NCBI GenBank assembly: GCA_003354055.1
Contig: PIVQ01000482.1
Location: 1 to 5,848 of the forward strand
Direction: 5' to 3'
Source: Desulfobacteraceae bacterium
GTDB taxonomy: Bacteria > Desulfobacterota > Desulfobacteria > Desulfobacterales > Desulfobacteraceae
Length of the DNA: 5,848 nucleotides
How positions within the stretch are numbered: the stretch's first letter is position 1; each line of letters opens with the position of its first letter. The notes beneath the pieces were generated by a model. That model worked only from the letters and a program-made list of their open reading frames with translations. It was not told where the DNA came from and ran no database searches. Of this stretch, positions 1-5,848 are shown one piece after another. Made by a program: the position numbers and the translations under genes.

Positions 1-45
1 AATTAAATCTGATTTTGCTGAAGGAGTGAGGCGGTATTTATGCAT
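1..45 (-). CDS. parE: ParE-family toxin, N-terminal fragment (runs off left edge)
   Basis: Only the first 15 codons are visible, reading MHKYRLTPSAKSDLI. This matches the typical opening of ParE/RelE-superfamily toxins: a first beta strand of the form K-Y-R-L-T-P, then an alpha helix starting A-x-x-D-L. Known ParE toxins act on DNA gyrase and are neutralised by direct binding of ParD; that role is inferred here from family and position. The ATG (45-43) lies inside the end of parD, so the genes overlap by 8 nt (ATGCATAA), suggesting translational coupling. A GAGG ribosome-binding site (complement of 52-55) sits 6 nt upstream of the ATG, inside the parD coding region. Catalytic and gyrase-contact residues lie outside the window, so it cannot be said whether the toxin is intact. 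Another RelE-fold toxin is possible, but the opening motif and ParD partner favour ParE. Confidence 0.8.
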   Translation of the reverse strand, partial: MHKYRLTPSAKSDLI

Positions 46-286
46 TCCTGACCTCAGAAACAATTTCGCTTACGGATTGATCAACAAATTCCCCCCGTTT
101 AGCTTGATCAGCACCAATCGATAGGCGTTCTTTTAACATTTCAAGTTTCATGTGCTGCACCAATTCTTCGTTTTTTTCCCAGAACCGCAAAGCATCCCGA
201 ATCACTTCACTGGCATTGTTGTAAAAACCTGATGCTACTTTTTGCTTAACTTTGGTTTCAAGCTCAGGCGTTAGTGAGATATGCAT
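38..286 (-). CDS. parD: ParD-family ribbon-helix-helix antitoxin
   Basis: An 82-residue antitoxin of a type II toxin-antitoxin system; it should bind and neutralise ParE and repress its own operon. The N-terminus (residues 2-8, HISLTPE) is the DNA-binding beta strand of a ribbon-helix-helix fold. It is followed by helix 1 (about 9-19), the turn G20-F-Y-N-N and helix 2 A25-S-E-V-I-R-D-A-L-R, the classic ParD signature. The charged second half (about 36-80), with the R64-G-E-F stretch, is the usual toxin-binding tail. The length is normal for the family. The frame stays open upstream to an ATG at 322, but I chose the ATG at 286: AAGGAGGG lies 4 nt before it, the protein then starts exactly at the conserved strand, and the upstream promoter would start transcription inside the longer version. 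The next gene, parE, overlaps its stop codon. Regulation is probably autorepression through the palindrome at 331-359. Confidence 0.9.
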   Translation of the reverse strand: MHISLTPELETKVKQKVASGFYNNASEVIRDALRFWEKNEELVQHMKLEMLKERLSIGADQAKRGEFVDQSVSEIVSEVRNA

Positions 287-290
287 ACTG

Positions 291-298
291 CCCTCCTT
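291..298 (-). promoter_or_regulatory. Strong ribosome-binding site of parD
   Basis: On the minus strand this reads AAGGAGGG, a near-perfect Shine-Dalgarno sequence, followed by CAGT and the ATG at 286. It decides the start of parD: the alternative ATG at 322 has no comparable site. A strong antitoxin site fits the usual need for antitoxin to be made in excess over toxin. Confidence 0.85.
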
Positions 299-320
299 AT
301 CTAAGAGACAACTACATACC

Positions 321-348
321 ACAATAGCAAAACTACAAACATTGTCAA
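321..348 (-). promoter_or_regulatory. Sigma70-like promoter of parDE
   Basis: On the minus strand a perfect -35 hexamer TTGACA (complement of 343-348) is followed after 16 nt by TATTGT (complement of 321-326), which matches 4 of 6 bases of the -10 consensus. Transcription would start near 313-315, giving a leader of about 28 nt that holds the parD ribosome-binding site. The -35 box lies in the middle of the palindrome at 331-359, so a repressor bound there would block RNA polymerase. The -10 is imperfect and the start point has not been measured. Confidence 0.6.
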
Positions 349-359
349 TCTTTGTAGTT
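331..359. promoter_or_regulatory. Palindromic operator candidate for ParD/ParDE autoregulation
   Basis: AACTACAAA (331-339) and TTTGTAGTT (351-359) are perfect 9-bp inverted arms. The inner bases ATTG/CAAT (341-344 and 346-349) pair as well, so the 29-bp element is symmetrical around base 345 except for one C-C mismatch (340/350). A further half-site, AACTACATAC (310-319), repeats 331-340 with 9 of 10 identities exactly 21 bp away, i.e. two helical turns, and covers the predicted transcription start. Ribbon-helix-helix antitoxins are known to bind such repeated half-sites cooperatively in their own promoters. That ParD or the ParDE complex binds here is inferred from position and symmetry. 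Confidence 0.65.
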
Positions 360-383
360 ATCCATTGTTGTGTTCAAAGTGTC

Positions 384-389
384 TATAAT
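384..389 (+). promoter_or_regulatory. Possible -10 box for the rightward transcript
   Basis: A perfect TATAAT hexamer lies in the divergent intergenic region, about 130 nt before the metallophosphoesterase start. No good -35 is seen at 16-18 nt spacing (TCCATT at 17), so this may be chance in AT-rich DNA. If used, it would sit just right of the parDE operator and transcribe 521-2704 with a leader of about 125 nt. I see no other clear promoter between 390 and 520. Confidence 0.25.
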
Positions 390-520
390 CTATCAGGATA
401 AAAAATCATACTGAGCCTACATGTGTTGACCCTAATGGAAAGCCTCTTTCAAGTGAATATCAAGGACAGATGTGCTATGATGCCCCTTCGACACTTTCAT
501 AAAATTAGAATCAGGGATTC

Positions 521-1462
521 ATGGATAATAAAACATATGCAAGGCAACGGTGGGCTCAAAGCCGAGCCGCTGCAGAGAAAAAGTTCAGGCAGAAAGCTGC
601 CTTATCAAGCTTAGGAAAAGTCCGGAGATTCAGAAACACGGCTCATTTGTTTGGCCGGGTCCTCAAGTTTACCCCTATGTACGAAAGAGGACTTTATAAT
701 GCCGCTCATCCCCGTCTTATTAAAAAGGACCTGGTATTCAAGACACTACCAGTGGATTTTCACGGTTACACTATTCTTCATCTCACGGATCTCCATCTTG
801 ATTTCATACCTGAACTTCCCCACAGGATCTGTTCCCTGGTAAAGGGGATTCGTCCTGATATCTGTGTGATGACCGGGGATTATGTAACCGAATACCGGAA
901 AGACAAGTTCAAAGAAATACTGGCCCCAATGGGGCAAATTGCGTCTGCTGTCAATGCCAGGGACGGCGTCTGCGCAATTCTCGGTAACCATGATACCTGG
1001 GGTATGGTGGAGCATTTCGAACGTATGGGCATTCGTGTCCTTGTGAATGAAACCTGTAACATCCAAAGGGAAGGTGCCCGGATTTCCATTACCGGGGTGG
1101 ATGACCCCCATGAGTATTTGACCCCTGAAGCGGTTCAGGCATTGAAAACTTCTGATAGCAACTCGTCGGATAAAAATTTTAAAGTGGCCCTGGTCCATAC
1201 TCCGGAGCTTTATCAAGAGGCGGGGGAAAACGGATACGATCTATATTTGGCAGGTCATACCCATGGGGGGCAAATCTGTCTGCCCGGAGGTATTCCCCTT
1301 GTACTTCATCTGAATAAAGGGCATAGATACGGTAAAGGGCTATGGCAGTACAGGTCCATGACCGGATATACCAGCCAGGGGACCGGGGCTGTGGGGATCC
1401 CCATCCGGCTGAACACCTTTAGCGAAGTTACCCTGCTGACCCTTCGATCTGCAGCAGAGTAG
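521..1462 (+). CDS. Calcineurin-like metallophosphoesterase (YkuE/YaeI-type)
   Basis: A 313-residue phosphoesterase of the Metallophos superfamily, expected to hydrolyse phosphate mono- or diesters with a two-metal centre. All five family motifs are present in order: T89-D-L-H-L-D (D90, H92), T118-G-D (D120), G155-N-H-D (N156, H157), V225-H (H226) and G245-H-T-H-G-G (H246, H248). The G-H-T-H-G-G-Q-I-C-L-P-G stretch and the general layout place it near the YkuE/YaeI subgroup; the natural substrate of most members is unknown. Chlamydial LpxG, which cleaves UDP-diacylglucosamine, is a relative, but nothing here shows that activity. The first 35 residues are rich in Arg, Lys and Ala with no signal peptide or membrane segment, so a cytoplasmic protein is likely. 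The start at 521 has a modest CAGGGA site just upstream. The PLP enzyme follows after 42 nt in the same direction, suggesting one operon. Confidence 0.88.
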   Translation: MDNKTYARQRWAQSRAAAEKKFRQKAALSSLGKVRRFRNTAHLFGRVLKFTPMYERGLYNAAHPRLIKKDLVFKTLPVDFHGYTILHLTDLHLDFIPELPHRICSLVKGIRPDICVMTGDYVTEYRKDKFKEILAPMGQIASAVNARDGVCAILGNHDTWGMVEHFERMGIRVLVNETCNIQREGARISITGVDDPHEYLTPEAVQALKTSDSNSSDKNFKVALVHTPELYQEAGENGYDLYLAGHTHGGQICLPGGIPLVLHLNKGHRYGKGLWQYRSMTGYTSQGTGAVGIPIRLNTFSEVTLLTLRSAAE

Positions 1463-1504
1463 CGGCGCGGGAGAGTTGAAAACAAATAGGAATTAGGGAT
1501 TAAA

Positions 1505-2704
1505 ATGGAAACAGACTGGAATTTTGACGAGATAATTGACAGAAGCAACACCGGCTCCATGAAATGGGAACCATCAGTACTGGTAGCCAAATTCGGCCAG
1601 GGTAAGGAAAATCTTTTACCTCTCTGGGTGGCAGACATGGATTTTTACTGCCCCGCTGAGGTGCGTAAGGCTATGGAAGATCGTCTGGCCCATCAGATCT
1701 ATGGATACACCATCCCGGACAAAGGCTACAATAAAGCTTTGATCGAGTGGTACGGCCACCGTCACAACTGGGAGATAAAATCCGAATGGATTCTGAATAC
1801 ACCCGGGGTCGTACCGGCGGTTAATTACCTGATCCAGCGTTTTACACAACCCGGTGACGGGGTGATGTTACAAACTCCGGTCTATTATCCTTTTGCCACA
1901 TCTATCCAAACCAACGGCAGGCAGGTTATAGATAATCCATTGAAAATGGTTAACAATCGGTATGAGATGGATTTTGAAGACCTGGCCCAAAAAGCTGCTG
2001 ATCCCAGGGTGAAAATGGCCATTCTCTGCTCCCCTCATAATCCAGTGGGCCGGGTCTGGACACGGGAAGAACTTGAACTATTCGGACAAATTTGCATAGA
2101 CAACAATGTACTAATATTCGCCGATGAGATCCATTGCGACCTAATCATGCCCGGATATAAACACATAAGTTTTCAATCTATTTCTGAAAACTTTGCTCAA
2201 AATTCCATTGCTGCAAATGCCGCTTCAAAAACATTTAACCTGGCAGGGCTTTCCCATTCCAGCCTCGTGGTTCCCAATGATGACCTTCGCGCTGAAATGG
2301 GCATCTATTTTGAGACGTTGGGGATGAACCCCAAGGGAAGCGGTAGTCTTTTCGGTGCCATAGCAACCCAGGCAGCCTATGAAAAGGCTGAGCCCTGGCT
2401 TGAGGATTTGATTTCATATCTGAATGAAAATTTTATCTATCTGAAACAGCGGGTGGAAACTGAGCTTCCCGGCGTGAAGGTTTTTGATCTGGAGGCCACC
2501 TATCTGCCCTGGATTGATTTCAGGTCTCTTGGACTGTCACCTGAAAAGATAGTTGAAATCGTGGAGAAAGATGCCGGGTTGGCTCTGGATCACGGTGACT
2601 GGTTCGGGGATAACGGCGCAGGATTCGAACGGATCAACATTGCCTGTCCAAGAGGACTTATGGAAAAAGCGATTGATGCTCTTGTGAAAGCATTCTCATC
2701 TTAA
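1505..2704 (+). CDS. MalY/PatB-family PLP-dependent C-S lyase / aminotransferase
   Basis: A 399-residue fold-type I PLP enzyme, full length for the MalY/PatB family, whose studied members cleave cystathionine or cysteine (beta C-S lyase, giving pyruvate, ammonia and a thiol) and may also transaminate. Family marks run in order: N15-T-G-S-M-K-W at the N-terminus, L38-P-L-W-V-A-D-M-D-F, Y66-G-Y-T-I-P, the T99-P-G-V-V-P-A turn, S176-P-H-N-P-V-G with cofactor-contacting N179, A206-D-E-I-H with D207 for the pyridine nitrogen, S241-K-T-F-N-L-A-G-L with Schiff-base lysine K242, and R376-I-N-I-A with the likely substrate-carboxylate arginine. It should be cytoplasmic. The start is supported by AGGGA 5 nt before the ATG. 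Likely roles are methionine/cysteine metabolism or sulfide release, but sequence alone does not separate lyase from aminotransferase function. No methionine-pathway gene is adjacent. I see no convincing terminator after it. Confidence 0.9.
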   Translation: METDWNFDEIIDRSNTGSMKWEPSVLVAKFGQGKENLLPLWVADMDFYCPAEVRKAMEDRLAHQIYGYTIPDKGYNKALIEWYGHRHNWEIKSEWILNTPGVVPAVNYLIQRFTQPGDGVMLQTPVYYPFATSIQTNGRQVIDNPLKMVNNRYEMDFEDLAQKAADPRVKMAILCSPHNPVGRVWTREELELFGQICIDNNVLIFADEIHCDLIMPGYKHISFQSISENFAQNSIAANAASKTFNLAGLSHSSLVVPNDDLRAEMGIYFETLGMNPKGSGSLFGAIATQAAYEKAEPWLEDLISYLNENFIYLKQRVETELPGVKVFDLEATYLPWIDFRSLGLSPEKIVEIVEKDAGLALDHGDWFGDNGAGFERINIACPRGLMEKAIDALVKAFSS

Positions 2705-2796
2705 TGCTTGCTTGCTATGCGGCTTTTCTCACTGTTCTAACTTTTTTAGGATAACTCCTTGATTTTTCAAACCTATTTCTGGTTCATGGGGTTCTG

Positions 2797-2804
2797 TATA
2801 TAAA
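2797..2804 (+). promoter_or_regulatory. Possible -10 region of the hybrid kinase gene
   Basis: TATATAAA lies about 46 nt before the kinase start in the 145-nt gap after the PLP enzyme gene. It offers two overlapping -10-like hexamers (TATATA, TATAAA). No good -35 is seen at the expected spacing and no sigma54 GG/GC pair is visible. The gap's size and AT-richness suggest the kinase has its own promoter, but this assignment is weak. The gap has no clear hairpin-plus-T-tract terminator. Confidence 0.25.
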
Positions 2805-2849
2805 ATTGCTGGGTTACAGGGAATCACTCTTGCGAGGTGTATCTCAGTT

Positions 2850-5321
2850 ATGATACAAAATTTTGGTATGTACAAAAAATGTCTAATATTTTTTCTCTTT
2901 TGTCTTTGTTTGTTTTCCATTATCGCCGTTGTAAAATCATCCCAGACCTTTGAAAATCTTCCAGGTTGGATCATATTTGCACTGTTAACGGGTGTGGGGC
3001 TGATTGTTGCTGCCGGAACAAGATTTAGAGTTCAGGCTCAAAAATATATTTTTGATTTGAAAGAAAATGACACAAAGTATAGTGCGCTAATCAATAATTC
3101 TGCTGACCTTAGTTACAGAACCAATGCTGATGGAAAAATTAATTTTGTTTCTCCTTCCGTTTATAAACTATCCGGCTACACTATAGATGAAGCCATAGGG
3201 ATGAAAATGGCTGAAGAGGTCTATGCAATTCCGGAGCAGAGAGATGCATTTTTAGCAGCACTTGCGGAAAAAGGAATCGTTACTGATTTTGAAGCCCGGT
3301 TGAAACGAAAAGATGGCACAACCTGGTGGGCATCTACGAATGCCCATTTTTATAAAGACGATGATGGAAATGTGATAGGGGTTGAGGGCATTACCAGAGA
3401 TATTACTGAGCGCAAACTGACCGAAAAAGCACTTTTAGAGAGCGAAAACAAAATGCGGAGCATCTTTAGAGCCGTTCCGGTGGGCATCGGTATTGTATCT
3501 GACTGGGTGCTTACCGAAGTTAATGAACGGTTCTGTGAGATCACCGGATATACAAAGTTAGAGTTAATTGGAAAAAATACCCAAATGCTCTATCCCACAA
3601 AGGAAGAGCATCAATATGCAGGAAGAGAACAACTCAGGCAGCTTAAAAGCCGGGGAACCAGTACGATTGAAACGTATTTAAAATGCAAAAATGGCGAAAC
3701 AGCCTATGTCTTGATCAATTCAGCACCTCTTAATTCGGAGGATTTGTCAGTCGGATTTACGTTTGCGGTTTTGGATATCTCAGCACGAAAACAGGCAGAG
3801 GAAACACTACGGAAACGAGAGGAACGATATCGAGAGTTTTTTGAAGAAGACCTTTCAGGTACATATATTTCAAGTCCCGAAGGGGAACTGATCGACTGTA
3901 ACCAGGAATATAAAAGGATTTTTGGATTTGACAACACCCGACATGCAAAGCAAATATCCGTGGTTCAATTGTTTCAAAATCCCAATGAGAGAATCAAATT
4001 TTTAAATCGTATTAAAAATGAAAAACGGGTGACAAATCATGAAACCGTATTTGAAACAATTGACGGTGACACGGTCCATGTGCTTGAAAATGCTTCAGGT
4101 GTCTTTGATAAAAATGGTAATTTAAAACAAATTAAAGGGTTCTTGCTGGATATTACAGAGCAAAGAAAACTTGAATCTCAACTGTTGCAATCACAAAAAT
4201 TGGAAGCTATTGGAACTTTAGCCGGCGGGATTGCCCATGACTTCAATAATATCCTGTCAGGCATATTTGGGTACTCCCAGTTGGCGGATATGAATATCAA
4301 CAATCCGGTCAAATCAAAGGTCCACATCCGTCAAATAATGAAGGGTGCAAAAAGAGCAGCCGAGTTGGTTCAGCAGATACTGACCTTTAGCCGAAAATCA
4401 GAATATCAAAAACATTCGTTTGCTATTTATATTGCTGTCAACGAAGCACTGAATCTATTGCGTTCTTCACTGCCATCCACCATTGAAATACAAAAGAAAA
4501 TTGATTCAAAAGCAATGGTTTTTGCCGATCCGACAAAGATACATCAAGTGATTATGAACTTATGTACCAACGCATATCATGCCATGAAAAAAACAGGGGG
4601 GCAGATGACAGTCTCTTTGACTAAAATAACGGTTATAAACCAGAAGAGCTTGAATAATGAAATAATGCCTCCAGGGAATTATCTTAAATTAACAGTGGAT
4701 GATACAGGCCATGGTATGGATAAAACAACACTGGAAAAAGCATTTGATCCCTATTTTAGCACAAAAAAGAGTGGAGAGGGCACAGGATTGGGGTTGGCGC
4801 TTGTTCAAGCCATTGTTGAGGAACATGATGGATTTTTAGACGTTATCAGCACGCCTGATAAAGGATCTCAATTTAATATTTATTTCCCCGTTATTACAGA
4901 AATTGGGGAGCCTGCTGTGACGGATGTGGAAGCGGATTTTTCATTGCAGGGGCATGAAAGAATAATGTTTGTGGATGATGAGGAGTCCATTCGACTTTCA
5001 ATAGGAAATTTATTGGAAGATAATGGGTATACTGTTCAGCTGTTTCAAAGTGGTGAGGAGGCGTTGAATGAATTTAAAAACCATCCCCACCATTTTGATT
5101 TGATCATTACAGATATGACAATGCCCGGTATTACAGGCGACCAACTTGCCGTTGCGTTTTTAAGCATCAGGCCGGATATTCCGATCATGCTTTGTACCGG
5201 CTACAGTGAAAAAATTTCCGAAGCCAAAGCACTTGAACTGGGTATTAAAAAGTATTTTCAAAAACCAATTGTGTATCAAAAACTTTTATTTTTTATTCGG
5301 GAAGTTCTTGATACTAAATAA
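2850..5321 (+). CDS. Membrane-bound hybrid histidine kinase with three PAS domains and C-terminal receiver
   Basis: An 823-residue sensor kinase. Two hydrophobic segments (about 10-28 and 39-56) are separated by only some ten residues, so it is membrane-anchored with almost no periplasmic part; sensing must come from the cytoplasmic PAS domains or the membrane. PAS/PAC units lie at about 72-188, 200-315 and 325-438, each ending in a D-I-T/S linker (R-D-I-T-E-R, L-D-I-S-A-R, L-D-I-T-E-Q). The dimerisation domain carries phospho-acceptor H463 in I-A-H-D-F-N-N. The ATPase has an N box (N570, N574), G1 D-D-T-G-H-G-M (617-623), F box F632-D-P-Y-F-S-T-K and G2 G642-E-G-T-G-L-G-L. The receiver (about 703-820) has acidic D709/D710, phospho-acceptor D755, T783 and K805, so every residue needed for autophosphorylation and phosphotransfer is present. 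GAGGTG 10 nt upstream supports the start; the ATG at 2868 has no such site. No output domain, HPt or response regulator lies nearby, so its target is unknown. It is clearly more AT-rich than the two genes before it. Confidence 0.93.
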   Translation: MIQNFGMYKKCLIFFLFCLCLFSIIAVVKSSQTFENLPGWIIFALLTGVGLIVAAGTRFRVQAQKYIFDLKENDTKYSALINNSADLSYRTNADGKINFVSPSVYKLSGYTIDEAIGMKMAEEVYAIPEQRDAFLAALAEKGIVTDFEARLKRKDGTTWWASTNAHFYKDDDGNVIGVEGITRDITERKLTEKALLESENKMRSIFRAVPVGIGIVSDWVLTEVNERFCEITGYTKLELIGKNTQMLYPTKEEHQYAGREQLRQLKSRGTSTIETYLKCKNGETAYVLINSAPLNSEDLSVGFTFAVLDISARKQAEETLRKREERYREFFEEDLSGTYISSPEGELIDCNQEYKRIFGFDNTRHAKQISVVQLFQNPNERIKFLNRIKNEKRVTNHETVFETIDGDTVHVLENASGVFDKNGNLKQIKGFLLDITEQRKLESQLLQSQKLEAIGTLAGGIAHDFNNILSGIFGYSQLADMNINNPVKSKVHIRQIMKGAKRAAELVQQILTFSRKSEYQKHSFAIYIAVNEALNLLRSSLPSTIEIQKKIDSKAMVFADPTKIHQVIMNLCTNAYHAMKKTGGQMTVSLTKITVINQKSLNNEIMPPGNYLKLTVDDTGHGMDKTTLEKAFDPYFSTKKSGEGTGLGLALVQAIVEEHDGFLDVISTPDKGSQFNIYFPVITEIGEPAVTDVEADFSLQGHERIMFVDDEESIRLSIGNLLEDNGYTVQLFQSGEEALNEFKNHPHHFDLIITDMTMPGITGDQLAVAFLSIRPDIPIMLCTGYSEKISEAKALELGIKKYFQKPIVYQKLLFFIREVLDTK

Positions 5322-5345
5322 ACCTCTTGCTGTCCTGTTCTATGC

Positions 5346-5363
5346 AAAACCCCGGGCCAGGGT
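5346..5363 (-). terminator. Weak candidate terminator of livF
   Basis: Read on the minus strand, ACCCTG-GCC-CGGGGT can form a 6-bp GC-rich stem (one T-G wobble) with a 3-nt loop, running into a TTTT stretch (complement of 5346-5349). It sits 15 nt past the livF stop, in the 56-nt convergent gap with the kinase gene. The stem and T-tract are short, so it may be weak or fortuitous. On the plus strand the stem is poorer and has no T-tract. Confidence 0.3.
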
Positions 5364-5377
5364 ATCTATTATTTGGT

Positions 5378-5848
5378 TTATGCTCCCAGATAGGCCTTTT
5401 TGACATCAGGATTAACCAATAGTTCATCTGCGGGTCCTTCAAGGACAAGCGATCCGTTTTCAATTACATAACCGCGCTGGGCGAACTTCAACGCCAAACG
5501 GGCATTCTGCTCCACCAGAAGAATGGTGGTGCCCAGTTTGTTAATCTCTTTTAAGGCATCAAACATGTCCAGCATGAGTAAAGGGGCAAGACCCATGGAG
5601 GGTTCATCCAGCAGCATGATCTTTCTGCCGGACATGTAGGCCCTTCCAACGGCAAGCATTTGCTGCTCTCCGCCGGACAGGGTGCCGGCCAACTGATCCC
5701 GCCGTTCTTCAAGTCGCTGAAATAAATCAAATACCCACTTGAGATCTTTTGTGATCTGATCCTTGTCTTTTCTGGCAAAGCAGGCCAGGGTCAGGTTCTC
5801 GGTAACTGTGAGGTTTCCGAATATCCTCCGGCCTTCAGGCACGTGGGA
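5378..5848 (-). CDS. livF: Branched-chain amino acid ABC transporter ATP-binding protein LivF, 5' end beyond window
   Basis: The visible 156 residues are the C-terminal two thirds of a LivF-type ATPase (usual length about 235), which powers uptake of branched-chain amino acids or related substrates with LivG, permeases LivH/LivM and a periplasmic binding protein. Counting from the first visible codon: V-P-E-G-R-R-I-F (3-10, characteristic of LivF), ABC signature L57-S-G-G-E-Q-Q, Walker B I77-M-L-L-D-E-P with D81 and catalytic E82, D-loop region S84-M-G-L-A-P, and L111-V-E-Q-N, where glutamine replaces the usual H-loop histidine as is normal for LivF. The C-terminus ends K-K-A-Y-L-G-A, also typical. 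Walker A and the true start lie to the right; the GTG at 5842 is an internal valine of the V-P-E-G motif, not a start. The rest of the liv operon is expected beyond the right edge, upstream of this gene. It converges with the kinase gene. Confidence 0.93.
   Translation of the reverse strand, partial: SHVPEGRRIFGNLTVTENLTLACFARKDKDQITKDLKWVFDLFQRLEERRDQLAGTLSGGEQQMLAVGRAYMSGRKIMLLDEPSMGLAPLLMLDMFDALKEINKLGTTILLVEQNARLALKFAQRGYVIENGSLVLEGPADELLVNPDVKKAYLGA

Noticed and set aside
287..322. N-terminal extension of parD from an ATG at 322 (12 extra residues)
   Set aside because: The extension lies upstream of a near-perfect ribosome-binding site and ahead of the conserved ribbon-helix-helix strand, and the predicted transcript starts inside it. 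The start at 286 fits better.
423..614. 63-codon plus-strand frame overlapping the start of the phosphoesterase
   Set aside because: It overlaps the well-supported gene in another frame, has no ribosome-binding site and resembles no known protein.
746..1216. Antisense reading frame of 156 codons within the phosphoesterase
   Set aside because: It lies wholly opposite a gene with all catalytic motifs, has no recognisable domain and no ribosome-binding site. It is a shadow of the codon pattern on the other strand.
2705..2849. Terminator or small RNA in the gap between the PLP enzyme and kinase genes
   Set aside because: Only very short stems such as AACC/GGTT (about 2770-2784) and CTAA/TTAG could be found, none GC-rich or followed by a proper T-tract.
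2729..2974. 81-codon minus-strand frame across the gap before the kinase
   Set aside because: It covers the kinase start and first membrane segment on the opposite strand and has no family motif, so it is not a credible gene.
5206..5403. 65-codon plus-strand frame across the kinase/livF junction
   Set aside because: It overlaps the conserved end of the receiver domain and the end of livF in other frames, with no ribosome-binding site or domain.
5378..5842. livF taken as a complete 154-codon gene starting with GTG at 5842
   Set aside because: That GTG encodes the valine of the conserved V-P-E-G-R motif. The frame continues to the window edge, and Walker A would otherwise be missing, so the gene is cut by the edge rather than truncated.
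1..5848. CRISPR arrays, insertion sequences, tRNA genes or attachment sites
   Set aside because: No regularly spaced repeats, transposase motifs, terminal inverted repeats or tRNA-like segments were seen on either strand. The only notable repeat is the parDE operator.

Overview
The window looks like a piece of a Gram-negative bacterial chromosome. It carries six genes, four complete and two cut by the window ends. The mix is a multi-PAS hybrid histidine kinase of the H-D-F-N-N type, a branched-chain amino acid (LIV) ABC transporter ATPase, a MalY/PatB-type PLP enzyme and a ParDE module, at moderate GC content. That mix fits an environmental Desulfobacterota/deltaproteobacterial genome such as a Desulfobacterales member. 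This placement is inferred from gene style only; there is no rRNA or other marker gene here.

Layout. Bases 1-286 (minus strand) hold a ParD-family antitoxin and the first 15 codons of a ParE-family toxin that runs off the left edge; the two genes overlap by 8 nt. Bases 287-520 are a divergent intergenic region. It contains a sigma70-like promoter for parDE and a near-perfect 29-bp palindrome over the -35 box, with an extra direct-repeat half-site 21 bp away: a convincing candidate autoregulatory operator. On the plus strand follow a calcineurin-like metallophosphoesterase (521-1462) and, 42 nt later, a MalY/PatB-family C-S lyase/aminotransferase (1505-2704), probably co-transcribed. After a 145-nt gap comes a large membrane-anchored hybrid histidine kinase (2850-5321) with three PAS domains, kinase core and C-terminal receiver. 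It converges on the 3' two thirds of livF (minus strand, 5378 to the right edge), with 56 nt between them.

How the genes relate. parD and parE are one toxin-antitoxin operon. The phosphoesterase and PLP enzyme may share a transcript but have no evident common pathway. The hybrid kinase has no response regulator or HPt partner in the window. livF belongs to a transporter operon that continues to the right. The region reads as ordinary chromosome with an accessory TA module at its left end. I found no undescribed multi-gene system; the most informative non-coding structure is the parDE operator.
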